In this document: positions 26,532-34,995 of the stretch, in pieces
Layout of the letters: each line of letters begins with the position of its first letter
Position numbering within the stretch: the first letter of the stretch is position 1
DNA from: Kribbella caucasensis
Lineage (GTDB): Bacteria > Actinomycetota > Actinomycetes > Propionibacteriales > Kribbellaceae
Length of the DNA stretch: 64,000 nt
Assembly (NCBI RefSeq): GCF_004361855.1
Contig: NZ_SNWQ01000008.1
Location: forward strand, 1 to 64,000
Direction: 5' to 3'
The notes under the pieces: model-generated
The model's input: only the letters and a program-made list of their open reading frames with translations
Told to the model about the DNA's origin: nothing
Databases searched by the model: none
Translations under genes and position numbers: made by a program

Positions 26532-26557
26532 CCGGCAAACGGTACATACTTCCGGTT

Positions 26558-27310
26558 GTGTATCCCTACCTCGACCACGGGGGGCCGATCGCCATGGCCC
26601 ATCGCGGTGGCGCGTTGCACCCGGACAACATCGGCTACGAGAACTCGCTGCGGGCGTTCCGGCACGCGGTCGGGCTGGGCTATCGGTACCTCGAGACGGA
26701 CCTGCACGCCACCAGCGACGGGATGGTCGTTGCCTTCCACGACAAGCGGCTCGACCGGGTCACCGACCGGACCGGCGTGATCGCGGAGCTGCCCTGGTCG
26801 GAGGTGAAGCAGGCGCGGATCAACGGGAAGGAGCCGATCCCGCTGCTCACCGAGGTGCTCGAGGAGCTCCCCGAGACCCGGCTCAACCTGGACATCAAGG
26901 CAGACAACGGCGTCGGCCCCGCGGTCGAGGTGATCCGGAAGACGAACGCGATCGACCGGGTGTGCGTCTCCTCGTTCTCCCAGCGCCGGGTCCAGGGGGT
27001 ACGCCGCGCCCTCGGCGACCGCTTGGCGACCGGATTCGGGGATCGTGAGGTCGCGCTGCTCCGGTTCACGCCGTTCCGGGTCAACACGTCCGGCGCATGC
27101 CTCCAGATCCCCGAGTCGTTCGGCAGCCTCAAGGTGCTCACCTCCGGCCTGCTCCGCCGAGCCCATGCCCTCGGCAAACAGGTCCACGTCTGGACCGTCG
27201 ACGACCCCGCGATCATGCACCGCCTCCTCGACGCCGGAGTGGACGGCCTGATCACCGACCGCACCGACCTCCTCAAACAAGTCCTCGTCGACCGCGGCCA
27301 GTGGGTCTGA
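26558..27310 (+). CDS. Glycerophosphodiester phosphodiesterase
   Basis: A 250-residue GDPD-family enzyme that hydrolyses glycerophosphodiesters to glycerol-3-phosphate and an alcohol. Catalytic and metal motifs are AMAHRGGALHPDNIGYENS (His-Arg), YLETDLHATSDGMVVAFHD (Glu, Asp, His), LNLDIKAD (Glu replaced by Asp in NLDIK) and VWTVDDPAIMHRLLDAGVDG. The start is GTG 26558; no signal peptide, so it is cytosolic. It is divergent from the aminotransferase gene by 26 bp. Confidence 0.93.
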   Translation: MYPYLDHGGPIAMAHRGGALHPDNIGYENSLRAFRHAVGLGYRYLETDLHATSDGMVVAFHDKRLDRVTDRTGVIAELPWSEVKQARINGKEPIPLLTEVLEELPETRLNLDIKADNGVGPAVEVIRKTNAIDRVCVSSFSQRRVQGVRRALGDRLATGFGDREVALLRFTPFRVNTSGACLQIPESFGSLKVLTSGLLRRAHALGKQVHVWTVDDPAIMHRLLDAGVDGLITDRTDLLKQVLVDRGQWV

Positions 27311-27376
27311 CTATTTGGCCCGAAGTGTTATCTCAGGTGACACGTTCTGGTTCTGTGAGCTGAGAGACTTCGGCGC

Positions 27377-28750
27377 ATGGGATTGCTTTCTGCGCCGGCG
27401 GCGGTGGACAAGCGGGAGTACTGGGGCTTCAGCCTGTACGACTGGGCCAACTCGGGCTACGTGACCGTTGTCGGCACCGTGCTGTTCGCGCCGTACCTGA
27501 CCTCGGTCGCCGAACAGGCGGCCTGCGGCCGGGTCGGAACGACGGAAGACCCGTGCCATACCAACCTCCAGATCCTCGGCCTCGGCGTCTCCCCCGGATC
27601 GCTCGCCTTCTACGTCGTCACTGTGGCGACCCTGTTCTCCGCGCTGTTCCTGCCCGTGGTCGGTGCGATCGCCGACCGGCTGACCCGCAAGAAGTTGCTG
27701 ATGTGCGGCTTCGCCTGGACGGGTGCGCTGGCGGCGAGCTGCATGGTGTTCGTGGCGGACGGACGCTGGGCCCTCGGCGCGCTGCTGCTGTTCATCGGCA
27801 ACCTCTGCCTCGGCTCGTCGCTCGTGGTCTACGACTCGATCCTGATCGACATCACCCCACCAGACGACCGCGACGACGTCTCCTCTCGCGCCTGGGCGTT
27901 CGGGTACCTCGGCGGCTTCATCCTGCTCACCCTCAACCTCGCCGTCGTCACCGCGCACGACGCCCTCGGGTTGAGTCAGAGCACCGCGGTCCGGCTCAGC
28001 CTGCTCAGCGCGGGACTCTGGTGGGGCGCCTTCAGCTTCATCCCGTTCGTGAAGCTGCGGAACCGGCCGCCCGTCGCCGTCGTACCGGTGCGCAGCGGCA
28101 ACCTGGTCCGGCAGAGCTTCGGCCAGTTGGCCGCGACGATCAAGCACATGCGGACGTACCCGGTGACGCTGCTGTTCCTGGTCGCCTACCTCTTCTACAA
28201 CGACGGGATCCAGACGGTCATCTCGGTCTCCTCGACGTACGGCGAGAAGCAGCTCGGGTTCGAGACGCAGGTGCTGATCGCGACCATCCTGCTGGTCCAG
28301 TTCGTCGCCTTCTTCGGCGCGCTCGGATTCGGCCGGTTCGCCCGGCGGTACGGCTCGCAGCGCACGATCATGGGCGGGCTGGTGATCTGGATGGTGATCG
28401 TGATCTGTGGGTTCCTGCTGCCGGAGCGGCAGATCGTGCCGTTCCTGGCGATGGGCGCGGCGATCGGCGTCGTACTCGGCGGGACCCAGGCGCTGTCCCG
28501 CTCCGCGTTCAGCCAGCTGATCCCGAAGGGCCGCGAGGCGGAGTACTTCAGCCTCTACCAGGCCGGCGAACGCGGTACGTCGTGGCTCGGCACCCTCGTC
28601 TTCGGCCTCGTCCACCAGATCACCGGCTCCTACCGCCCCGCCATCGTCGCACTCGGCCTCTTCTTCGTCATCGGCCTCGTCCTCCTCAGCCGAGTAGACA
28701 TGCGCCGAGGAATCGAGGAAGCCGGCAACACCCAACCCACCCTCGTATGA
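27377..28750 (+). CDS. MFS transporter, UMF1/Atg22-like
   Basis: A 457-residue membrane protein with about 12 hydrophobic helices. The N-terminal motif REYWGFSLYDWANSGYVTVV is the signature of the UMF1 (Atg22-like) branch, which in fungi exports amino acids from vacuoles and in bacteria is uncharacterised. Loop motif ADRLTRKKLLM fits MFS. It follows the GDPD gene by 67 bp on the same strand and may be co-transcribed. Confidence 0.9.
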   Translation: MGLLSAPAAVDKREYWGFSLYDWANSGYVTVVGTVLFAPYLTSVAEQAACGRVGTTEDPCHTNLQILGLGVSPGSLAFYVVTVATLFSALFLPVVGAIADRLTRKKLLMCGFAWTGALAASCMVFVADGRWALGALLLFIGNLCLGSSLVVYDSILIDITPPDDRDDVSSRAWAFGYLGGFILLTLNLAVVTAHDALGLSQSTAVRLSLLSAGLWWGAFSFIPFVKLRNRPPVAVVPVRSGNLVRQSFGQLAATIKHMRTYPVTLLFLVAYLFYNDGIQTVISVSSTYGEKQLGFETQVLIATILLVQFVAFFGALGFGRFARRYGSQRTIMGGLVIWMVIVICGFLLPERQIVPFLAMGAAIGVVLGGTQALSRSAFSQLIPKGREAEYFSLYQAGERGTSWLGTLVFGLVHQITGSYRPAIVALGLFFVIGLVLLSRVDMRRGIEEAGNTQPTLV

Positions 28751-28827
28751 CCCCCCTCCCCTCGCCGCCGGCAGGTTTCCTGCCCCGCACTCCCCACGAG
28801 CCGACTCCCCCACGACCAGCCACCGCG

Positions 28828-29050
28828 ACCTTGAGCACCCACTGCGCATCTCCACGGCCAAACCACGACTAGCCGGTGCCCAAAGCCGCCAGCCCCGCCA
28901 ACCATCCCCCGGCCTTGAGCACCCACCAGGCACCTGCGGCGTCTGAACTCGACTGGCGGGTGCTCAAGGTCGCGGTTTGAACGGCGGGACGGCGTCCGGG
29001 AACGACTGGCGGGTGCTCAAGGTGGGCGGTTTGAACGGCGGGACGGGGTC
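28828..29050. repeat. Cluster of inverted and tandem repeats built on CTTGAGCACCC
   Basis: The 298-bp gap after the MFS gene holds CCTTGAGCACCC at 28829-28840 and again at 28913-28924. In inverted orientation it holds two GGGTGCTCAAGG copies, inside a tandem repeat of about 47 bp with 53-bp spacing (28950-28996 and 29003-29050). The last unit ends at the ThrRS stop codon. The inverted arms could fold as a long hairpin between the convergent genes and help termination. Confidence 0.75.
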
Positions 29051-30293
29051 AGGGGTTGGCACGAGCGGGTTGTTGGGAAGGGGGTAGGCAGGCCTCTCGG
29101 AGGTGGTCGAGTACGGCGGCCGCGTGGGCGGGGGCGGACTGGTTGCCGTCTCGGTGGCGTACTGCGATCGAGCCGTCCGATGCCTCCCGGGCTCCGATGA
29201 TCAACTGGTACGGCGCGAGCCGGTTCTCCCGGATCCGGGCGCCCAGGCTGCCCTCGTCGGCATGCGCGACCTCGACCCGCAGGCCGCGATCGACCCCCCG
29301 CCGGGCCACCTCCGCGGCGTACTTCTCCTCGTCGCCGGAGATCGGCAGCACGACCAGCTGGACCGGTGCGAGCCAGGCCGGGAACGCGCCGCCGTGCACC
29401 TCGATCAGCTGGGCGACGGCGCGTTCGATGCTGCCGACGATCGCCCGGTGCACCATCACCGGCCGATGCTTGTTGCCGTCGGCACCGACGTACTCGAGCC
29501 CGAACCGCTCCGGCTGGTGGAAGTCGACCTGGACGGTGGACAGACTGAACTCCCGGCCGGCCGCATCAGCCAGCTGAAGGTCGATCTTCGGACCGTAGAA
29601 GGCCGCCTCGCCGGGACCGTCCTCGTAGTCCAGACCCGCGTTCTCGAGCACCTCGCGCAACAGCTCCGCGGCCCGTGCCCAGCTCGCGGCGTCCCCGACA
29701 TACTTGCTGCTCGGATCGCCGATCTTCGCATCCTCGTCCGGGAGCGCGAGGACGTACCGCGCGACGGCGATCCCCATATCGCGGTAGGCCCGGTTGATCA
29801 GGTCCAAGGCGCCGGCTGCCTCCGAGGCGACCTGGTCGAGGCTGCAGAAGATGTGCGCGTCGTTCAGCTGCATCGCGCGCACCCGCACCAGCCCGCCGAT
29901 GACACCGGACAACTCCGCGCGGTACTGCCCGCCGAGTTCGGAGATCCGCAGCGGCAGCTCGCGGTAGCTGTGGGCACGGGATCGGTAGATCAGCGCATGA
30001 TGCGGACACAGACTCGGCCGGAGCACGAGTTCCTCCCCGCCTACCTCCATCGGTGGGTACATGTCCTCGCTGTACTTCGACCAGTGGCCGGAGATCTCGT
30101 ACAGCTCACGCTTACCGAGCACCGGCGAGTAGACACGCTGGTACCCGGCTCTTCGTTCGACCTCGGCGACGTAACTCTCCAAGGCCTCCCGGATCGCGGC
30201 ACCGGCCGGCAGCCAGTACGGCAGTCCGGCGCCGATCAACGGGTCGGAATCGAACAGACCGAGTTCACGGCCAAGCTTGCGATGGTCGTACAT
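29049..30293 (-). CDS. Threonyl-tRNA synthetase paralogue lacking TGS and editing domains
   Basis: A 414-residue class II synthetase that starts directly at the catalytic core (DHRKLGRELGLFDSDPLIG). Zinc ligands equivalent to Cys/His/His of ThrRS are visible in LCPHHALIY, LNDAHIFC and VMVHRAIVG. Motif 2 reads YRAELSGVIGGLVRVRAM and motif 3 HRAIVGSIERAVAQL. The C-terminal anticodon-binding domain has VLPISGDEEKYAAEVARR. The N-terminal TGS and serine-editing domains (about 240 residues in normal ThrRS) are absent, so it probably charges tRNA-Thr without proofreading. Start ATG 30293 has GAGG upstream. It is preceded by a threonine leader peptide and terminator. A housekeeping thrS should exist elsewhere. 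Confidence 0.93.
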   Translation of the reverse strand: MYDHRKLGRELGLFDSDPLIGAGLPYWLPAGAAIREALESYVAEVERRAGYQRVYSPVLGKRELYEISGHWSKYSEDMYPPMEVGGEELVLRPSLCPHHALIYRSRAHSYRELPLRISELGGQYRAELSGVIGGLVRVRAMQLNDAHIFCSLDQVASEAAGALDLINRAYRDMGIAVARYVLALPDEDAKIGDPSSKYVGDAASWARAAELLREVLENAGLDYEDGPGEAAFYGPKIDLQLADAAGREFSLSTVQVDFHQPERFGLEYVGADGNKHRPVMVHRAIVGSIERAVAQLIEVHGGAFPAWLAPVQLVVLPISGDEEKYAAEVARRGVDRGLRVEVAHADEGSLGARIRENRLAPYQLIIGAREASDGSIAVRHRDGNQSAPAHAAAVLDHLREACLPPSQQPARANP

Positions 30294-30337
30294 GGTTTCC
30301 TCGCTCTTCGAGAAGGGGCGAGTGGCCACGGCATGCA

Positions 30338-30367
30338 AAAGCCCCGGGGCACTCGCCCCGGGGCTTT
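30338..30367 (-). terminator. Attenuator terminator upstream of the ThrRS gene
   Basis: A perfect 13-bp stem (AAAGCCCCGGGGC) with a 4-base GAGT loop on the minus strand, followed by TTTTGC, lies between the leader-peptide stop (30384) and the ThrRS ATG (30293). It has intrinsic-terminator form with a short U run. Segments inside the leader (GCCGG...CCGGC at about 30391-30408) could pair with the CCGGGG arm as an antiterminator. Confidence 0.85.
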
Positions 30368-30383
30368 CGGAAGACTGCGTGAG

Positions 30384-30437
30384 TCAGCGCGCCGGGACGT
30401 ACTCCGGCGTCGTCGTCACAATCGCGCGCTGCTTCAC
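30384..30437 (-). CDS. Threonine leader peptide (attenuation)
   Basis: A 17-residue reading frame from GTG 30437 to TGA 30384 reads (M)KQRAIVTTTPEYVPAR with three consecutive ACG threonine codons. It lies 18 bp after the ABC ATPase stop and 17 bp before a strong terminator hairpin that precedes a threonyl-tRNA synthetase gene. This is the layout of ribosome-mediated transcription attenuation. When charged tRNA-Thr is scarce, stalling at the Thr codons would favour an antiterminator and raise synthetase expression. Start codon and ribosome-binding site are weak (it may be leaderless); the Thr run and position are the evidence. Confidence 0.75.
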   Translation of the reverse strand: MKQRAIVTTTPEYVPAR

Positions 30438-30455
30438 GTCAACCAAGCTAGCAGA

Positions 30456-31220
30456 TCAGAGGAACCTGGACAGGAACGCCCGGGTCCGCTCGTGCTGCGG
30501 ATCGTCGATGACCTGCTCGGGCCGGCCCTGTTCCACCACCTGACCGGCGTCCATGAACACCACCCGATCGGCCGCCTCCCGGGCGAAGCTGATCTCATGC
30601 GTGACCACCACCATCGTCAGTCCCGCGGTCGCCAGATCGCGCATCGTCACCAGCACTTCGCCGACCAGTTCCGGGTCGAGCGCCGACGTCGGCTCGTCGA
30701 ACAGCATCAGCTTCGGCTGCATCGCCAGCGCCCGCGCTATCGCCACCCGCTGCTGTTGCCCGCCGGAAAGTTGCCGCGGGTATGCCTTCTCCCGCCCGGC
30801 CAGTCCGACCTGGGCCAGCAACGCGACGGCCCGGTCCACCGCCTCAGCACGCCGCTCCCCCTTCACCCCGACCGGCGCCTCGATGACGTTCTCCAGCGCG
30901 GTCATGTGCGGGAACAGGTTGAACTGCTGGAAGACCATGCCGATGTCGCGCCGCCGCCGGGCGAGCTCGTTCGGCGGTAGCTCGTGCAGCCGGCCGTTCC
31001 GTACGTCGTACCCGACATCCCGGCCGTCGACCGTGATCCGGCCGGCGTCGAGCGACTCGAGCAGATTGACGCACCGCAGGAAGGTCGACTTACCCGACCC
31101 GGACGGCCCCAGTACGACGACCGTCTCGCCCGGCTCGACGTCCAGGTCGATCCCGGCCAGTACCTCGGTGTGCCCGAAGCTCTTCCGGACTCCACGCGCC
31201 TGCAGTACCGCAGTACTCAT
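30456..31220 (-). CDS. Polar amino-acid ABC transporter ATP-binding protein (GlnQ-like)
   Basis: A 254-residue ATPase. Walker A is GPSGSGKST, the Q-loop is [12 protein letters not shown], the signature is LSGGQQQR, Walker B is [12 protein letters not shown], and the switch His is in VVTHEI. It is most like the GlnQ/HisP class for polar amino acids. Its ATG at 31220 overlaps the permease stop by 4 bp. Last gene of the five-gene operon, immediately upstream of the Thr leader peptide. Confidence 0.94.
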   Translation of the reverse strand: MSTAVLQARGVRKSFGHTEVLAGIDLDVEPGETVVVLGPSGSGKSTFLRCVNLLESLDAGRITVDGRDVGYDVRNGRLHELPPNELARRRRDIGMVFQQFNLFPHMTALENVIEAPVGVKGERRAEAVDRAVALLAQVGLAGREKAYPRQLSGGQQQRVAIARALAMQPKLMLFDEPTSALDPELVGEVLVTMRDLATAGLTMVVVTHEISFAREAADRVVFMDAGQVVEQGRPEQVIDDPQHERTRAFLSRFL

Positions 31221-32152
31221 GATTGGCTCCTCGGGCGAATCCGCAGGTAGTCCCAGAAACTGGCCGTCTGGTGCCTGGCACCCCGGTTGTAGTGCCGCTC
31301 GATGAAGGACTGCGCGACGTACAACACGGACGTGACAGCCAGGTACCACAGGCAGACCACGATCAGCAGCGGGATCGTCTCGAACGTCCGGTTGTAGATC
31401 GCCTGCGCGGTGTAGAGCAGATCGGACAACGCGATCACGCTAACCAGTGCGGTGGCCTTCACCATGCTGATCACCTGGTTGCCGGTCGGCGGCACGATGA
31501 ACCGCATCGCCTGCGGCAGGATGATCCGCTTCATGATCCGGCCGTTCGTCATGCCGAGCGCTTGGCCGGCCTCGCGCTGCCCTGGATCCACCGAGAGCAG
31601 GCCGCCGCGGACGATCTCAGCCATGTACGCGCCCTCGTTCAGGCCGAGGCCGAGGATCGCCGCGAGCAACGGCGTGATCAGTGTGTTCGTGTCGAAGCTG
31701 GCGAAGTCCGGGCCGAACGGGATCCCGATCGTCAACTGTGGCAGCAGTGCCGACAGGTTGTAGAAGAAGATCAGCTGGACCAGCGTCGGCGTACCACGGA
31801 AGAACCAGATGTAGACCCCGGCCGCACTGCGCAGCAGCGGGTTGGCCGAGATCCGGCAGACCGCCAGCAGTACGCCGAGCACGATGCCGATCACCATCGC
31901 GACCACGGTCAGCATCAACGTGACGCCGAGACCTCGGATGACCGACTCGGCCCGCAGCCAGCTCGCGACCACAGACCAGCCGAAGTTCTCGTTGGTGATC
32001 AGCATCTGCACCAGTTGCGCCGCCAGCACCAGGACGACGAACGCCGACAGCCAGCGCCACGGGTGCTTGCGCCGGGACGCGTCCCGGACGTCCAGGTCCG
32101 GGCCGGCCGAGGTGGGTAGGTCGGACACCCGGACTTCTCCCAAGGCTGCCAT
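31217..32152 (-). CDS. Polar amino-acid ABC transporter permease (HisM/GlnP-like)
   Basis: A 311-residue permease with a 35-residue cytoplasmic N-terminus and about five helices. Family motifs are [17 protein letters not shown] and the EAA loop [20 protein letters not shown], then [20 protein letters not shown]. Start ATG 32152 lies 2 bp after the binding-protein stop. It works with the ATPase and binding protein of the same operon. Confidence 0.93.
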   Translation of the reverse strand: MAALGEVRVSDLPTSAGPDLDVRDASRRKHPWRWLSAFVVLVLAAQLVQMLITNENFGWSVVASWLRAESVIRGLGVTLMLTVVAMVIGIVLGVLLAVCRISANPLLRSAAGVYIWFFRGTPTLVQLIFFYNLSALLPQLTIGIPFGPDFASFDTNTLITPLLAAILGLGLNEGAYMAEIVRGGLLSVDPGQREAGQALGMTNGRIMKRIILPQAMRFIVPPTGNQVISMVKATALVSVIALSDLLYTAQAIYNRTFETIPLLIVVCLWYLAVTSVLYVAQSFIERHYNRGARHQTASFWDYLRIRPRSQS

Positions 32153-32154
32153 GA

Positions 32155-33087
32155 TCAGCTCTTCCCGAGGTTGATACCGGGTTTGTCCAGCTTGTTCTTG
32201 TCCAGGCCCCACTTGGTCATGATCGCGTCATAGGTGCCGTCGGCATGCAGTTTCTCCAGCGAGGCCAGGATGACCTCGGCCAGCGGCGACCCGACCGGTA
32301 CGAGCGCTCCCTGGAACAGGTCCTCGAACCCGTTGCCCTTGCCGACCCCGGCCAGTTCCAGCTTGCCGCCGGACTGGGCGACGAAGTAGGTCAGCGGTGC
32401 CTGCGAGGAGAAGAAGGCGTCCGCACGATCCGACTGAACGGCCAGGATGGACGACGGCTGGTCCTTGTACGACTGCACCACGACGGCCAGCTGGCCGGAT
32501 CCGGTGCACTTGGTGGACTGGGCCTTGATCACCCGCTCCGCCGACCCGGCTGCCTGTACTGCGATCCGTTTGCCACAGGCGGTCTCGAGACCGTCGATCC
32601 CCTTCGGGTTGCCCTTCTGTACGGCGAAGACGACGTACTCCTGGACGTAGTCGATGAAGGTGGCCTGCTTCTGCCGTTCGGGGAAGTCGCCGGTCGGGCC
32701 CATGTCCAGGTCGTAGCGGCCGGCCTGCATCCCGGACAGCACACTGGCCAGCCCGTCGACTGTGGTGTGCTCGATCCGGATGCCGAGCAGCTGGCCGACC
32801 GCCTGGGACAGTTCGGCCGTGGCGCCCTCGACCTCGGCGCCCTTGGCGGTGCCGACGATGACGTAGGGCGGGAACGATCCGTTGTTGACGGCAACGATCT
32901 TGCCGGCGGTCCGGATCTTCTCCGGCAGTTTGGCCCGCAGCTCCTGGTCGACCTGCTGCTGCGGGATCGCGGCGCCGGGCTTGGCGTTGGCGCTGGTATC
33001 GGTCTCGACCGGGTCGGCGGTGCAGGCGGTCAGCACCAGGGTGCCGGCGGCCAGCAGGGCCAGCGCGGACTTGCGATGAGCAGACAC
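32155..33087 (-). CDS. Amino-acid ABC transporter substrate-binding lipoprotein
   Basis: A 310-residue SBP_bac_3 protein. The signal peptide has lipobox LVLTACTAD (Cys about residue 22). The body starts KIRTAGKIVAVNNGSFPPYV and has DMGPTGDFPERQ and CGKRIAVQAAGSAERVI. GTG 33087 is preferred because AAAGGAG lies 6-8 bp upstream and the lipobox follows at the right distance. The ligand is probably a polar amino acid or amide; identity unknown. Confidence 0.93.
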   Translation of the reverse strand: MSAHRKSALALLAAGTLVLTACTADPVETDTSANAKPGAAIPQQQVDQELRAKLPEKIRTAGKIVAVNNGSFPPYVIVGTAKGAEVEGATAELSQAVGQLLGIRIEHTTVDGLASVLSGMQAGRYDLDMGPTGDFPERQKQATFIDYVQEYVVFAVQKGNPKGIDGLETACGKRIAVQAAGSAERVIKAQSTKCTGSGQLAVVVQSYKDQPSSILAVQSDRADAFFSSQAPLTYFVAQSGGKLELAGVGKGNGFEDLFQGALVPVGSPLAEVILASLEKLHADGTYDAIMTKWGLDKNKLDKPGINLGKS

Positions 33088-33098
33088 GTCCGCTCCTT

Positions 33099-33932
33099 TC
33101 AGGGGGTTCGTACGGCTTCGAGGGGACGTGGGGACGGATCGACGGTGAAGCGCCGATTCCGCAGTACGGGCAGGCGGTCGCGGGCGTCCGACAGTCGCTG
33201 CTTGGAGAGCACGGCGGTGATGGTGGCCGGCTCCTCGGCGGCCTGGGCGATCGTGACACCGAGCGGATCGACGATCAGGCTCTGGCCGATGTTGCGTTGT
33301 CCGCACTCGCCGCTGGCGACGACGTACACGGTGTTGTCCAGTGCGCGAGCGGTGACGGAGGTCCGCCAATGGTGTTCCTTGAGCGGTCCCTTCACCCAGG
33401 CGGCAGGCAGGACGAGTACGTCGGCGCCGGCGAGCGTGAGCAGTCGGGCCAGCTCCGGGAATCGCACGTCGTAACAGGTCATCAGGCCGACCTTGAATCC
33501 GTTGACGTCGATCAGTTCGGGAACCACCTCGGCCGGTGTCACGTTGTCGGACTCCAGTTGACTGAACGCGTCGTACAGGTGCAGCTTCCGGTAGAGCCCG
33601 GTGATCTCGCCGTCCCGCAGTACGACGAGGGTGTTGTACGGCTTCTCGTACTGCGAGATCTCATGGATGCCGACCACGACCGTCACGTCGAGGCCGTCGG
33701 TGGCCGCGCGCAGACCGGTCACGAACGGACCGCTGAGCGGCTGCGCGTGGTCGCGGATGCGCTCGCGCTCCTCGATGAAGCGGGCCAGCACCCCCTCGGG
33801 CAGGACGAGGAGATCGATGCCGTCGGCATCAGCCTGCTTGATCAAGGCCTCGGCGGTGGCCAGGTTCTCCTGCCAGTCGACACTGGCGACGAACTGGGCG
33901 GCCGCTGTCTTCAGGACGGCCTGCGTGTTCAT
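33099..33932 (-). CDS. Carbon-nitrogen hydrolase (nitrilase-superfamily amidase)
   Basis: A 277-residue enzyme with the nitrilase-fold triad: Glu in DLLVLPEGVLA, Lys in YRKLHLYDAF and Cys in VGLMTCYDVRFPEL. A further Glu appears in PLKEHHWR. Branch features resemble omega-amidase and deaminated-glutathione amidase relatives. It would release ammonia from a small amide. Its ATG overlaps the stop of the upstream gene (ATGA). Together with the amino-acid importer it suggests scavenging of an amidated compound. Confidence 0.92.
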   Translation of the reverse strand: MNTQAVLKTAAAQFVASVDWQENLATAEALIKQADADGIDLLVLPEGVLARFIEERERIRDHAQPLSGPFVTGLRAATDGLDVTVVVGIHEISQYEKPYNTLVVLRDGEITGLYRKLHLYDAFSQLESDNVTPAEVVPELIDVNGFKVGLMTCYDVRFPELARLLTLAGADVLVLPAAWVKGPLKEHHWRTSVTARALDNTVYVVASGECGQRNIGQSLIVDPLGVTIAQAAEEPATITAVLSKQRLSDARDRLPVLRNRRFTVDPSPRPLEAVRTP

Positions 33933-34888
33933 GCGGTCTTCTCCAGGGGATCGATGGAATACGGGAACAGGTCGCCGGCCGGGACCGGCGCGGTGAGCAA
34001 CTCCTGGGCGACGAGTTGTTCCTGGAAGGCGGCGACCATCCGCCGGTCCGCGGACACGCCGTACGGCATCCAGTCCGGCCCGAAAACGCGGGCCGTGACC
34101 GCAACTTCCTCGTTGTGCCAGGGCGTGACGTCCATCAGCTTGTTCCGGCGAAGGTAACTCAGCTGTTTGGCGGACTCGAACAGATCGACCAACTGCTGAG
34201 CAAGCTCCGGACGGTCTGCGAGTACTTCGGAACGCAGGGCGAGCAAGTGGATGCCGGGAATGAAGCCGAGCCGCGCGTAGTACTCCTGCTCTGCCCGTCG
34301 GGTGTCACGGAAGAGCGTGCGCAGGCCCGAGTCCTGCGCATGGAAGCCCGTGGGCATGAACGGTGTCATGACCGCGTCCAGCTCACCGGCCAGCAGGAGA
34401 TCCGTCAGCGGAGCATCGTCGGGCGTGTGCCGGACGTTGTCGCCGACGGTGACTCCGCCGATCCGGTCCACGACCGGGTGCGCCGCGGTGAGCGGACCGA
34501 CCTGCCAGTCCGCGTCGTGGATGCCGACACCGGCATCGAGCAGGATCGCGCGGGTCCACGTGTTGCCGCTGTCCGGCCAGCCGGTCAGGCCGATCCGGGC
34601 GCCCTTGAGATCCGCCGCGTCCTCGGCCGCCGAGTCCTGGCGGACGATGATGCAGCGATGCCGGAATCCGCGCATCAGGAAGACCGGCAACGCCACGACG
34701 CGGTCGTCGCCGGCCGCCCGGGCCCGGACATACCGGCTGAACGACGTCTCACCGCCGTCGTAGCCGGGGCTGGTCCAGAGATCGGGCGTGCTCTCGAGCC
34801 GGGTCAGGGTGAGACCCGGGCTGGGGACGTCGCCGAGGGCGATGGGGACGACGTGGTCCCACTGGCGAACGCCGAGCTTCAACGTCAC
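33929..34888 (-). CDS. 4,5-dihydroxyphthalate decarboxylase-like / SBP-fold protein
   Basis: A 319-residue cytosolic protein with the type-2 periplasmic-binding fold of the 4,5-dihydroxyphthalate decarboxylase family: YDGGETSFSRYVRARAAGDD, ALPVFLMRGFRHRCIIVRQD, LKGARIGLTGWPDSGNTWTR and a C-terminal FGPDWMPYGVSADRR. No signal peptide, which separates it from a true binding protein. Founding members decarboxylate phthalate intermediates, but many relatives sit with nitrogen-scavenging genes. First gene of the operon, divergent from the MocR regulator. Confidence 0.85.
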   Translation of the reverse strand: MTLKLGVRQWDHVVPIALGDVPSPGLTLTRLESTPDLWTSPGYDGGETSFSRYVRARAAGDDRVVALPVFLMRGFRHRCIIVRQDSAAEDAADLKGARIGLTGWPDSGNTWTRAILLDAGVGIHDADWQVGPLTAAHPVVDRIGGVTVGDNVRHTPDDAPLTDLLLAGELDAVMTPFMPTGFHAQDSGLRTLFRDTRRAEQEYYARLGFIPGIHLLALRSEVLADRPELAQQLVDLFESAKQLSYLRRNKLMDVTPWHNEEVAVTARVFGPDWMPYGVSADRRMVAAFQEQLVAQELLTAPVPAGDLFPYSIDPLEKTA

Positions 34889-34995
34889 GTGGCTGCTTCC
34901 TCCGCTACCGAAATGTCTCTGCGGGGTGGTGGCCGCGACGACGATGTCGCGGGCCGATTGCGCGGTAGCCTATGTACAGCCCTAGGGGTCGAACA
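34889..34995. promoter_or_regulatory. Divergent promoter region between the amidase/ABC operon and the MocR gene
   Basis: A 107-bp gap. TAGCCT (about 34967) could be a -10 toward the MocR gene, and a perfect palindrome CCCTAGGG lies at 34980-34987 just before its start. MocR proteins usually bind direct repeats in such gaps; I see no unambiguous pair. Confidence 0.4.

Noticed and set aside
28828..29050. Possible CRISPR array
   Set aside because: Only two direct copies with a 6-bp gap between units and two inverted half-copies; no uniform spacers and no cas genes.
30338..30437. T-box riboswitch in front of ThrRS
   Set aside because: The region is under 150 bp, has no T-box consensus or specifier stem, and is better explained by the Thr-rich leader peptide plus terminator.
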